Part shown: positions 43,968 through 51,525 of the stretch, piece by piece | How positions within the stretch are numbered: the first letter of the stretch is position 1 | How the letters are laid out: each line of letters begins with the position of its first letter | NCBI GenBank assembly: GCA_001603805.1 | Contig: LUZY01000013.1 | Coordinates: 248,001-312,000, forward strand | DNA length: 64,000 nt | Direction: 5' to 3' | Source: Deferribacterales bacterium Deferri_01 | Lineage (GTDB): Bacteria; Chrysiogenota; Deferribacteres; Deferribacterales; Geovibrionaceae | Program-made: the position numbers and the translations under genes | The notes under the pieces: generated by a model | What the model was told of the DNA's origin: nothing | Database searches by the model: none | Seen by the model: only the letters and a program-made list of their open reading frames with translations

Positions 43968-46262
43968 CTACCCGATGTTAAGAAAGTCTATACCGTCCTT
44001 CCAGCGGGTTTTCAGGGCTTCCAGAACCGTTTTATTAACAGGTTTTGCCAATTCAGGATCTTCAGACAGAAGCTCTTCCGCTTCCGCTCTTGCCCTATGT
44101 AATATTTTGACATCTTTTACGATATTTGAAAACCGAAACTGTGGCAAACCTGACTGTCTGGTTCCGAAAAAATCTCCTGGACCACGAAGTTCAAGATCTA
44201 TCTCACTTAGCTTAAAACCGTCCGCATGCTGTTCCATTGCCTTTATTCGTGCTTTTCCGTCTTCGCTTATCTGTTTTGAGTAAACCAAAACACAGTAGGA
44301 CTGTTCCGCTCCCCTGCCCACTCTGCCTCTTAGCTGATGAAGCTGTGAAAGACCGAACCTTTCGGCATTTTCTATCACCATAACTGTGGCATCCGGCACA
44401 TCCACTCCGACTTCAATAACAGTAGTGGATACAAGAACTTTCAGACTGCCGTTCTTAAACCCGTCCATCATAGCACGTTTTTCATCCGCCTTCATACGAC
44501 CATGGAGCAGTCCGGTTACATTTTCTCCGAAATATGCAGCTATTTCCTCAAAACCTTCAGTTGCAGCCTTCAGAGCAAGTTTATCACTTGCATCGATCAG
44601 CGGATATATGAAATATGCCTTATGCCCTTTATCCAGCTCTTTCTTAACCGACTCAAATATCCTGTTACGGGAAGTCTCAGGGAATGCTTTGGTAATAATG
44701 GGCTTTCTGCCCGGCGGCATAGCATCAATAACACTTATATCAAGATCACCGTAAAAGGTGAGTGAAAGCGTTCTAGGGATCGGGGTTGCTGTCATCAGAA
44801 GTATATCAGGAGTATAACCCTTCTCCACCAGTGTCTTACGCTGTAAAACACCGAAGCGGTGCTGTTCATCAATCACCACAAAGCCGAGAGAGGCAAACTC
44901 AGTATCCTCCTGAATTAAAGCGTGGGTTCCCACCACAAAATTTATATGCCCTTCCCTTATCAATTCTTTGGAAGCTTTTTTATCCTTATCAGCCGTTGAG
45001 CCCGTGAGGAGCGCTGCGGTGTATTTTGTGCCGTTAAGAAAGTTAAGCAGACTGCGGAAATGCTGTTCCGCCAAAACCTCTGTAGGAGCAATTATTGCAG
45101 CCTGACATCCGTTTTTAACCGCAATCATGGCAGCAGTGAAGCAGACAATCGTTTTTCCGCTTCCCACGTCTCCCTGAATAAGTCTGTTCATTTGTTTCGG
45201 GCGTTTCATATCATTAAAAATATCAGCCAATACTCTTTTCTGGGCGGATGTAAGTTTAAAGGGCATCATGTTCCCGATTTCGTCGAGATATTCTGTTTTA
45301 ACATCAAAAGCTATGCCAGTGATCTCCTGATAAGTTCTCTTTTTCATCAGAAGTCCAAGCTGCAGATAAAAAAGCTCTTCAAATACAAAACGCTCGTAAG
45401 CCGGGTGGCTCCTTGTCTGAAGTTTGCCAAGCTGGCTTATATCATCCGGAAAATGCAGTGTCTTTACGGCGGAACGTATGTCAGGATATGAATATTTATC
45501 AGCCAGACGAAGCGGCAGAGTATCCGGCATATATTCCAAATAGTCATGAACAGCACGAAATACTGCAGAAGCATAGGTTTTATGGTTAACTGCTGTAGGC
45601 AGGCTGTAGACAGCACGTATCCTACCTATATCTGCCTCGCTGATCATCTCAGGATGCACAATGGAATATGAACCGTCCATCCGGCCTATATTCCCGTACA
45701 AATGATATTTTGTGCCGATTGTAAGTCCTGATGCGGGGTAAGATTTGGAAAAGTTAAACCACAAGGCGGAAAAAAAGCCTGCTTCAGAGCGGAAAACAGC
45801 CTTATAGATACGTTTTTTGCCTCTGGTGAATGTTGGTCCGTGAGTTTCCAGAACACCGGTGAGAACGCCCTTCTCACCGCCTTCATAACCTATTGCCTCG
45901 TAGCGGAAAGGAAAATGGAGAAGCACATCCTCCATATTTGTTATTCCGGCTTTTTCCAGTGCTTCCGCTGTTTTACCGCCAATGCCTTTGACTGTGGCAA
46001 CAGAAGTCTGGAGTAAAACAGCCGCTTTAGTGTTTGAGGATGAACCTGCAATAAACATTGCAAGCTCATGGACAACAGCATCCAGCTCTGATAAGGATGG
46101 GTTTCCCTTCTCCGCTGTTTTTGCGGCAATTGATGAGAGCGTAGGGCTTAATTTTGCGGTATATTCTGCGATTGATAAAAGATATGAGGTCGGATTCTTT
46201 ACGAAATCCGACCTGTTTTTCCCTATTGAATTAAGGAGTTTGCGAAGATTTCCAAGCTCCAT
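43968..46262 (-). CDS. recG: ATP-dependent DNA helicase RecG
   Basis: This 764-residue fork-remodelling helicase has an N-terminal extension, a wedge OB domain (VLTGVLETHGPTFTRGKKRIY), and the motor: Walker A LIQGDVGSGKT, DEQH box FVVIDEQHRFGVLQRK, TATPIPRTLSLT, and motif VI QLHQLRGRVGRG. The N-terminal roughly 80-residue helical extension agrees with RecG of species outside the enterics. It starts 9 bases after cheW, so the two are likely co-transcribed. Confidence 0.95.
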   Translation of the reverse strand: MELGNLRKLLNSIGKNRSDFVKNPTSYLLSIAEYTAKLSPTLSSIAAKTAEKGNPSLSELDAVVHELAMFIAGSSSNTKAAVLLQTSVATVKGIGGKTAEALEKAGITNMEDVLLHFPFRYEAIGYEGGEKGVLTGVLETHGPTFTRGKKRIYKAVFRSEAGFFSALWFNFSKSYPASGLTIGTKYHLYGNIGRMDGSYSIVHPEMISEADIGRIRAVYSLPTAVNHKTYASAVFRAVHDYLEYMPDTLPLRLADKYSYPDIRSAVKTLHFPDDISQLGKLQTRSHPAYERFVFEELFYLQLGLLMKKRTYQEITGIAFDVKTEYLDEIGNMMPFKLTSAQKRVLADIFNDMKRPKQMNRLIQGDVGSGKTIVCFTAAMIAVKNGCQAAIIAPTEVLAEQHFRSLLNFLNGTKYTAALLTGSTADKDKKASKELIREGHINFVVGTHALIQEDTEFASLGFVVIDEQHRFGVLQRKTLVEKGYTPDILLMTATPIPRTLSLTFYGDLDISVIDAMPPGRKPIITKAFPETSRNRIFESVKKELDKGHKAYFIYPLIDASDKLALKAATEGFEEIAAYFGENVTGLLHGRMKADEKRAMMDGFKNGSLKVLVSTTVIEVGVDVPDATVMVIENAERFGLSQLHQLRGRVGRGAEQSYCVLVYSKQISEDGKARIKAMEQHADGFKLSEIDLELRGPGDFFGTRQSGLPQFRFSNIVKDVKILHRARAEAEELLSEDPELAKPVNKTVLEALKTRWKDGIDFLNIG

Positions 46263-46271
46263 GAGCCGTCA

Positions 46272-46724
46272 TCAGAAATAGCTGAGAGCGCTTGCTTCGT
46301 TAGGGTTGAATATTTTATGAACATCAAGAATGATGATCATACCGTGCTTTGTTCTGGCTACTCCGTCAATATAGCCGGAGTTGACTCCAGTGGAGGCGCC
46401 GGGAGCTTTGTCAATTACTTCGGGGTCAAGGCGCAAAACTTCGTCAACGCAGTCAACCACAAAGCCGATCTTTTTGCCTTTTATATTAACGTTGATAATC
46501 CTTGTTTGCCCGCTTTCTTCAGGAACAGCTATACCGAGCTTCTTGCGAAGATCTACAATCGGGATAACCTGACCACGCAGATTTATAATCCCTTCCACAA
46601 ATGACGGAGCTTTGGGAACTTTTGTAATATCCATCATGCGGAGTATTTCTTCTATATCCATTATATTGATGCCGTATTTTTCACCGCTCAGCATCAGACT
46701 GACTATTTGTCTCATTTCAGCCAT
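46272..46724 (-). CDS. cheW: CheW chemotaxis coupling protein
   Basis: This 150-residue CheW/SH3-like protein couples chemoreceptors to CheA kinase. VSLMLSGEKYGINIMDIEEIL, GIINLRGQVIPIVDLRKKLG and VVDCVDEVLRL are standard CheW segments. It is separated from any che operon here; panD is 73 bases upstream and recG 9 bases downstream. Its presence supports a motile or at least tactic organism. Confidence 0.93.
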   Translation of the reverse strand: MAEMRQIVSLMLSGEKYGINIMDIEEILRMMDITKVPKAPSFVEGIINLRGQVIPIVDLRKKLGIAVPEESGQTRIINVNIKGKKIGFVVDCVDEVLRLDPEVIDKAPGASTGVNSGYIDGVARTKHGMIIILDVHKIFNPNEASALSYF

Positions 46725-46797
46725 GTGTAAACCTCTAAGCCCGTTTTATAAATAAATAATAACAGGATAACGGGTTGTTGGCAAGAACGAGGTTCTT

Positions 46798-47166
46798 CTA
46801 GACCAGAACCCCGTCTTTCGCCACGATCTTATTATGCTCATCAAGCTGAACAACAGTGGGTTTGAAACCCTCAAGCTCTTTTTCATCCATCATGGCAAAT
46901 GTGGCTATAATCACCCTGTCTCCAACCTGAACAAGTCTGGCTGCTGCGCCGTTGAGGCAGATTTCTCCGCTTCCTCTGCGCCCTTCAAGCACATAAGTTG
47001 AGAAACGGGCTCCGTTTGTTATGTTCCAGATATCAACCTTTTCAAACTCGATAATTCCTGAAGCGTCAAGGAGATCCTTGTCGATTGTGACGCTGCCTTC
47101 ATAGTTGAGGTCTGCATCAGTTACGGTGGCTCTGTGGAGTTTTGCTTTAAACATATTTCTGAGCAT
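46798..47166 (-). CDS. panD: Aspartate 1-decarboxylase
   Basis: This 122-residue pyruvoyl enzyme gives beta-alanine for pantothenate. The self-cleavage site YEGSVTID (Gly24-Ser25) is intact, as are the catalytic region around Lys9 ([11 protein letters not shown]) and [17 protein letters not shown]. The ATG directly abuts the panC stop. Last gene of panBCD. Confidence 0.96.
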   Translation of the reverse strand: MLRNMFKAKLHRATVTDADLNYEGSVTIDKDLLDASGIIEFEKVDIWNITNGARFSTYVLEGRRGSGEICLNGAAARLVQVGDRVIIATFAMMDEKELEGFKPTVVQLDEHNKIVAKDGVLV

Positions 47167-48015
47167 TTACATCACCTTAAAGATATTATTATCTATTAGC
47201 CTCGCTTTGCCTACATAAACAGCAAGAGCAAGCAGAAAGTCTTTTGTGAGATCCTTTACAGGCTTAAGAGTTTCAGGGTCCACAAACTGAACATAATCTA
47301 TGCGTGTGTGAGGATGATCTTTTATAAAATTTTCAACGATTGTCTTAACTTCGGAAACTTCCGTCTCGCCGCCTTCAAGAGCTTCACAAACAAGAGCAAA
47401 TGATCTGCTAAGGCAGAGGGCTGACCTTCTTTCATCAGCGTTCAGATAAATGTTTCTGGAACTTAAAGCGAGCCCGTCCGTTTCTCTGATTATCGGCATA
47501 CCAATAATTTTTGTATTCATATTCAAATCAGCAACAAACCGTTTGATAACCTGAAGCTGCTGATAGTCTTTCATTCCGAAATACGCCTTATGAGGCATGA
47601 TTATATTAAGAAGTTTGGTAACAACCAAAGCAACTCCGTCAAAATGTCCGGGTCTTGAGCTTCCGCAAAGTCCGTCACTTATACCGGAAACGCTTATGGC
47701 AGTGCTGAAGCCTTCGGGGTACATTTCTTCCACTGACGGAGTAAAGAGGAAGTCCACCCCTGCTCCCTGAAGAAGAGCTGCATCTTTTTTAAGATCCTTA
47801 GGATAACACTCAAAATCTTCCCCTGCGCCAAACTGGGTGGGGTTAACAAAAATGCTCACCACCACGATATCGTTCTCCTCTCTGCATTTTTTTACAAGGC
47901 TTAAATGCCCTTCATGCAGATACCCCATTGTGGGCACAAAGCCTATCCTCTTGCCCACACATCTGAAAACATTAATTTCATCTCTTGATTCGGAAATCTT
48001 GGTTATAATTTTCAC
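47167..48015 (-). CDS. panC: Pantothenate synthetase
   Basis: This 282-residue enzyme joins pantoate and beta-alanine with ATP. The nucleotide-binding HIGH-like motif is MGYLHEGHLSLVK, followed by VSIFVNPTQFG, FGMKDYQQLQVIKR and the KMSKS-like region GLALSSRN. The chosen start is GTG at 48015 with GAGG in front, inside the end of panB's ribosome-binding spacing; a TTG at 48027 is also open but overlaps the panB stop. Confidence 0.95.
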   Translation of the reverse strand: MKIITKISESRDEINVFRCVGKRIGFVPTMGYLHEGHLSLVKKCREENDIVVVSIFVNPTQFGAGEDFECYPKDLKKDAALLQGAGVDFLFTPSVEEMYPEGFSTAISVSGISDGLCGSSRPGHFDGVALVVTKLLNIIMPHKAYFGMKDYQQLQVIKRFVADLNMNTKIIGMPIIRETDGLALSSRNIYLNADERRSALCLSRSFALVCEALEGGETEVSEVKTIVENFIKDHPHTRIDYVQFVDPETLKPVKDLTKDFLLALAVYVGKARLIDNNIFKVM

Positions 48016-48023
48016 TAAGCACC

Positions 48024-48833
48024 TCAAAAACTGTGCTTTTCATCAGGAAAGGCGCAGCTTTTAACCTCTTCTATATAATTTTCTACCGCTTTTACAGCAA
48101 CCTCTCTGAGGTTAGCATATCTTTTAACAAATTTTGGTGTAAAGTCATTGAATAATCCGAGCATGTCATGATAAACAAGCACCTGTCCGTCACAGTTTAC
48201 ACTTGCGCCGATTCCGATTGTAGGGATAGTGACAGCATCAGTTATCTTTTTAGCAGTTTCAGCGACTACGCCTTCAACCACAATTGAGAAAGCACCGGCC
48301 TTTTCCAGCGCAACGGCATCTTTTACAAGCTGTTCACTGCCGTTTTTACCCTGAATCTTGTATCCGCCCATTACATGAACTGACTGCGGCATGAGACCTA
48401 TATGCCCCATAACATTGACACCCGCCTTCACAAGTTTTTCAACCAGAGGCGCTATCTCTTCACCGCCTTCAAGCTTTATAGCCTCAGCGCCGGATTCCTT
48501 AATCACACGGACACAGTTTTCGATAGCTTTTTCTGTGCTTACATTATACGTGCCGAACGGCAGGTCAGTTACAAGAAAAGCTCTTTTTAAACCTCTTTTC
48601 ACCGCTTTAGTGTGATAAATCATTTCATCAAGAGTGACAGGGATGGTGTTTTCATAACCGTTCATCACCATCCCAAGGGAATCACCGACCAGAACTATGT
48701 CAACACCGGCCTGATCCAGAATCTGTGCAGCAGTATAATCATATCCTGTAACGCATGTCACTTTTTCATTTTTTGATTTCTTATTACGAATGGTAGAGAC
48801 AGTAATCTTCTTGATTTCAGCGTGTTTGCTCAC
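48024..48833 (-). CDS. panB: 3-methyl-2-oxobutanoate hydroxymethyltransferase
   Basis: This 269-residue enzyme makes ketopantoate. VLVGDSLGMVMNGYENTIPVT and DEMIYHTKAVKRG are standard, with VEGV and TIGIGASVNCDGQVLVYHDMLG around the active site. Start is GTG at 48833; GGGAG lies 9 bases upstream but can pair with CTCCC in the leader (see 48843-48879). First gene of panBCD; upstream on the same strand is an XRE-cupin regulator gene. Confidence 0.95.
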   Translation of the reverse strand: MSKHAEIKKITVSTIRNKKSKNEKVTCVTGYDYTAAQILDQAGVDIVLVGDSLGMVMNGYENTIPVTLDEMIYHTKAVKRGLKRAFLVTDLPFGTYNVSTEKAIENCVRVIKESGAEAIKLEGGEEIAPLVEKLVKAGVNVMGHIGLMPQSVHVMGGYKIQGKNGSEQLVKDAVALEKAGAFSIVVEGVVAETAKKITDAVTIPTIGIGASVNCDGQVLVYHDMLGLFNDFTPKFVKRYANLREVAVKAVENYIEEVKSCAFPDEKHSF

Positions 48834-48842
48834 TTAGGCACG

Positions 48843-48879
48843 CTCCCATATCTTTTTTGCGAAGATCCGCAAGCGGGAG
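48843..48879 (-). promoter_or_regulatory. Structured panB leader that could hide the ribosome binding site
   Basis: On the minus strand CTCCC (48875-48879) pairs with the presumed Shine-Dalgarno GGGAG (48843-48847), enclosing an inner hairpin TTGCG-GATCTT-CGCAA (48857-48872). A further CTTAAC/GTTAAG inverted pair lies just upstream. Base pairing is seen; regulation is inference, and no known riboswitch was recognised. Confidence 0.4.
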
Positions 48880-49083
48880 GCTTAACGAGGATATATTGAA
48901 TTGTTAAGTCTCGGTCTTTTGAAGGATCCAAGCTGTGCTACATATAAGTAGTTATGAACCATATGTCAAGAAAAAATATATAAGGTTAAAATTGAGCAGA
49001 TAAAAGTATGCTTTTTTGATTTGAATATCAGTTTGAAGATGAGCAACATTAAGAACCAAGCAAACATCATAGGATGTGCCGAC

Positions 49084-49131
49084 GCCGTGCGAACGAAGGG
49101 CGGTTAAACCGCCCGCGAGTGTGTATCACAA
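49084..49131 (+). repeat. Hairpin/GCGAG-GTGTAT repeat, copy A
   Basis: Prefix CCGTGCGAACGAAG, then stem GGGCGGTT-A-AACCGCCC (49098-49114), then GCGAGTGTGTATCA. Compared with copy B the prefix and tail are conserved while the stem bases differ but still pair. It lies in the 415-base gap between panB and the XRE-cupin gene. Confidence 0.65.
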
Positions 49132-49173
49132 TTTATGCAGTGCTTTATAAACGCTCCCAAGGACGGGAGCGCA

Positions 49174-49220
49174 CCGTGTGAAGCGAAGCCGCATTTAATG
49201 CGGCGCGAGCGTGTATTAGA
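49174..49220 (+). repeat. Hairpin/GCGAG-GTGTAT repeat, copy B
   Basis: Prefix CCGTGTGAAGCGAAG, stem GCCGCATT-T-AATGCGGC (49188-49204), tail GCGAGCGTGTATTA. It is 90 bases downstream of copy A in the same orientation. Between them is another hairpin, CGCTCCC-AAGGAC-GGGAGCG (49152-49171). Confidence 0.65.
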
Positions 49221-49245
49221 AACAGACAGGATGTTCTGTTTCTAA
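49216..49245 (-). terminator. Perfect 11-bp inverted repeat after the XRE-cupin gene
   Basis: TTAGAAACAGA (49216-49226) and TCTGTTTCTAA (49235-49245) with an 8-base loop begin 3 bases beyond the gene's stop and overlap the tail of repeat copy B. There is no U-run, so termination is uncertain. Confidence 0.45.
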
Positions 49246-49248
49246 TTA

Positions 49249-49785
49249 TCAAAATGAAGGTGGTGTATCAACCCAGAAAGCTTTAGCCGGTTTATCCGTC
49301 CTGTTGCGTATCCTGTGTGGAAGGTTTGAGCTGAAGTATATTGATTCGCCCTGTTTGACTTTGTATTCTTCTGTTCCTATTACGACAACAATCTCTCCTT
49401 CAAGCACATAGCCGAATTCTTCACCCACATGGTGATAGCTGTCCGTACCTGTTTCTGAATAAGGTTCAAGATCGATTATGATAGGCTCAAGTTTTCTGTT
49501 AACAACCTTGGAGGCAGGAAAAGTCATCGTAATGCTTTTGTTCTTGAGTACATTATAGTCTTCGTATGAAAAGGTGTTAACTATATTGCGTTCATCTTCA
49601 AAAAGCTCACTGATAGTAGTTCCCAGAGCATAACAGATTTTTTTAAGAGAAGCTATGGAAGGCGAGTTTTTGCCGTTTTCAATCTGGCTGATAAAACTCT
49701 TGGTAAACCCCGTCTTCTGTGAAATATCCTCCAGCGTAAGCCCCAGTCTTTTTCTGATGTCTCTCAGCTTGGTTCCGTATCCCAT
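49249..49785 (-). CDS. XRE-family regulator with C-terminal cupin domain
   Basis: This is a 178-residue regulator. Residues about 5-60 are a Cro/C1-type helix-turn-helix (GLTLEDISQKTGFTKSFISQIENGKNSPS); residues about 105-175 are a cupin sensor (HHVGEEFGYVLEGEIVVVIG, KVKQGESIYFSSNLPHRIRN). This architecture is shared by PuuR-like and other metabolite-responsive repressors. Targets are unknown; panBCD lies downstream on the same strand after 415 bases of hairpin-rich spacer. Confidence 0.87.
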   Translation of the reverse strand: MGYGTKLRDIRKRLGLTLEDISQKTGFTKSFISQIENGKNSPSIASLKKICYALGTTISELFEDERNIVNTFSYEDYNVLKNKSITMTFPASKVVNRKLEPIIIDLEPYSETGTDSYHHVGEEFGYVLEGEIVVVIGTEEYKVKQGESIYFSSNLPHRIRNRTDKPAKAFWVDTPPSF

Positions 49786-49999
49786 TAATAACCCCTGAAT
49801 CTGATTTAATAATTATCCCTATTTCTATTATATATTAAACAGAGAAGTTTATGTCAAGTTATTTATTAACAGTGTTATTATAAAAATATCTATAAACCTA
49901 AGATATTTACGTAACAAATATATTTAACTGATGCGTGTTTTTGTGCGTAATGTTATATTAACTGCAAAATATTTCCATAACTTTTCAGGAGGTTACGCA

Positions 50000-50527
50000 G
50001 TGGAGAGAATGATTGCCAGACTGAACAAGGGTGCAACAAAGGGAGAGAAAGTATTCATAGCCGACAATGCAGTTATAATCGGAGACGTCACTCTGGGGGA
50101 TGATTCAAGCATATGGTACAGTGTGGTATTAAGAGGCGATGTTGAACGGATCGAAATCGGAAAATGTACTAACGTGCAGGATGGGAGCGTTATCCACGTT
50201 ACAAAAGATAAGTACCCCACTGTTCTCAAAGATTATGTAACTATAGGACACAGCGTAACACTTCATGGATGTACCATAGAAAACAATGTACTGGTAGGTA
50301 TCGGGTCGGTCATTCTTGACAATTCCGTCATAGGCGAAAACAGTATAGTAGCTGCAGGAAGCCTCGTACCGCCTAATAAAACCTATGAACCGGGCTCACT
50401 TATTATGGGCAGCCCTGCCAAAGCGGTCAAAAAACTTTCAGAAGCTGAAATACAAAGCATCCGAGACTATGCCGACAGATATGTGATGTATAAAAATGTT
50501 TACCTAGACCGAAAAATATCCGGATAA
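50000..50527 (+). CDS. Gamma-carbonic anhydrase family hexapeptide-repeat protein
   Basis: This is a 175-residue left-handed beta-helix protein. Repeats such as VIIGDVTLGDDSSIWYSVVLRGD and IGKCTNVQDGSVIHVT, with the zinc-type His set (HVTKD, GHSVTLHGC), match the YrdA/gamma-CA group; catalytic activity is proven only in some members. Start is GTG at 50000, seven bases after AGGAGG; the longer frame from 49931 lacks a binding site. A bidirectional terminator follows. Confidence 0.85.
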   Translation: MERMIARLNKGATKGEKVFIADNAVIIGDVTLGDDSSIWYSVVLRGDVERIEIGKCTNVQDGSVIHVTKDKYPTVLKDYVTIGHSVTLHGCTIENNVLVGIGSVILDNSVIGENSIVAAGSLVPPNKTYEPGSLIMGSPAKAVKKLSEAEIQSIRDYADRYVMYKNVYLDRKISG

Positions 50528-50540
50528 CGAAAATAAAAAA

Positions 50541-50570
50541 GCCGCACCCGTTATGAGTGCGGCTTTTTTT
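50541..50570 (+). terminator. Bidirectional terminator
   Basis: GCCGCAC (50541-50547) pairs with GTGCGGC (50557-50563), with seven T after it and six A before it. It serves both the carbonic anhydrase-like gene and the convergent LysM lipoprotein gene. Confidence 0.92.
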
Positions 50571-50591
50571 ATATGATTCTAACTTATGCTC

Positions 50592-51428
50592 TTATTTGCC
50601 ATCGAAGAGTGACCAAGGTCCTCTGTTACGAGAGAACTTCTCAGCCTTGTCTTTGTCAGCAGCAGGAACATCTTTCATGATATCAAATACCTGACCGGGG
50701 AAAATAAGGTCGGGGTCTTTGATAGATGCTTCGTTAGCCCAGTAGATGATCGGCCACATAAAGGGGTTCATGTACTTAGCTTTAGATATGTTCCAAAGGT
50801 TGTCGCCTTTTACAACAGTGTACTTTTCAGAAGCAACAGCTTCTGATTCTGCCGTTTTTGAAGCTTCAGCAGCGGCAAGCTCGGCAGCTTTAGCAGCGGC
50901 AAATTCTTCCTCAGCGTTTTTGAGGTCTTCGTTAGCCTGAGCTATGAGAGCGAGAGCTTCTTCACCTTTGCATTTTTCTGCAAGTTCTTTAGCTTTGTTA
51001 TACTTATCAACGGCAGCCTTGTATGACGGAAGGTCATATTTTTCACCGTTCTCTTTATATCTGTCGATATTAGCTTTGAGAGCGGAAAGCTCAGCCTGAA
51101 CTTTAGCATCGGTAGCTTTATAAGCATCGGCGTTTGCCTTAGCTTTTTCAAAGTCAGCTATTGCAGCAAGAAGATCTGCTTTTGCTGATTCGTAAAGTTC
51201 ACCTTTTTTGCCGCCTTTTTCAGCTTCATCCATTTTCTTCTGAGCGGCTTCAAGCTTAGCTTTAGCTTCAAGATATTCGGGGAGCTGGCACTTCTCGGCT
51301 CCGCTATCCTTAGCTGCCTGCATGGCCGTCTTGGCCTGATCGAGTTCCTGAACGGGCGGTTTGCTGCATCCGGCAAGAGCGAAAGCAGAAAGCACCACAA
51401 CCAGGAGCAGAAGTTTGTAGGTCTTCAT
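50592..51428 (-). CDS. LysM-domain lipoprotein with helical Ala/Lys/Glu-rich region
   Basis: This 278-residue lipoprotein has signal and lipobox LSAFALAGC (Cys21). Residues about 25-200 are Ala/Lys/Glu-rich heptad-like helices with two related segments (CQLPEYLEAKAKLEAAQKKM and YDLPSYKAAVDKYNKAKELA). The C-terminus has a LysM peptidoglycan-binding module (YTVVKGDNLWNISKAKYMNP, about 206-250). It probably sits between membrane and cell wall as a structural or scaffolding protein; similar LysM/DUF4398-type lipoproteins have no fixed enzymatic role. Monocistronic by its flanking terminator and long upstream space. Confidence 0.85.
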   Translation of the reverse strand: MKTYKLLLLVVVLSAFALAGCSKPPVQELDQAKTAMQAAKDSGAEKCQLPEYLEAKAKLEAAQKKMDEAEKGGKKGELYESAKADLLAAIADFEKAKANADAYKATDAKVQAELSALKANIDRYKENGEKYDLPSYKAAVDKYNKAKELAEKCKGEEALALIAQANEDLKNAEEEFAAAKAAELAAAEASKTAESEAVASEKYTVVKGDNLWNISKAKYMNPFMWPIIYWANEASIKDPDLIFPGQVFDIMKDVPAADKDKAEKFSRNRGPWSLFDGK

Positions 51429-51525
51429 ACGGAATCCTCCCTTTTTCTTAATTATCTATTAAGATAATACCTTCTAAGGCTAACACAAGCCTAAAGGTCT
51501 GTCAAACCAATGACAGTTAAATCTT

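Noticed and set aside
48834-49248. CRISPR array suspected from repeated hairpins.
   Set aside because: Only two related copies with variable stems and a 90-base spacing; no identical repeats or spacers and no cas genes.
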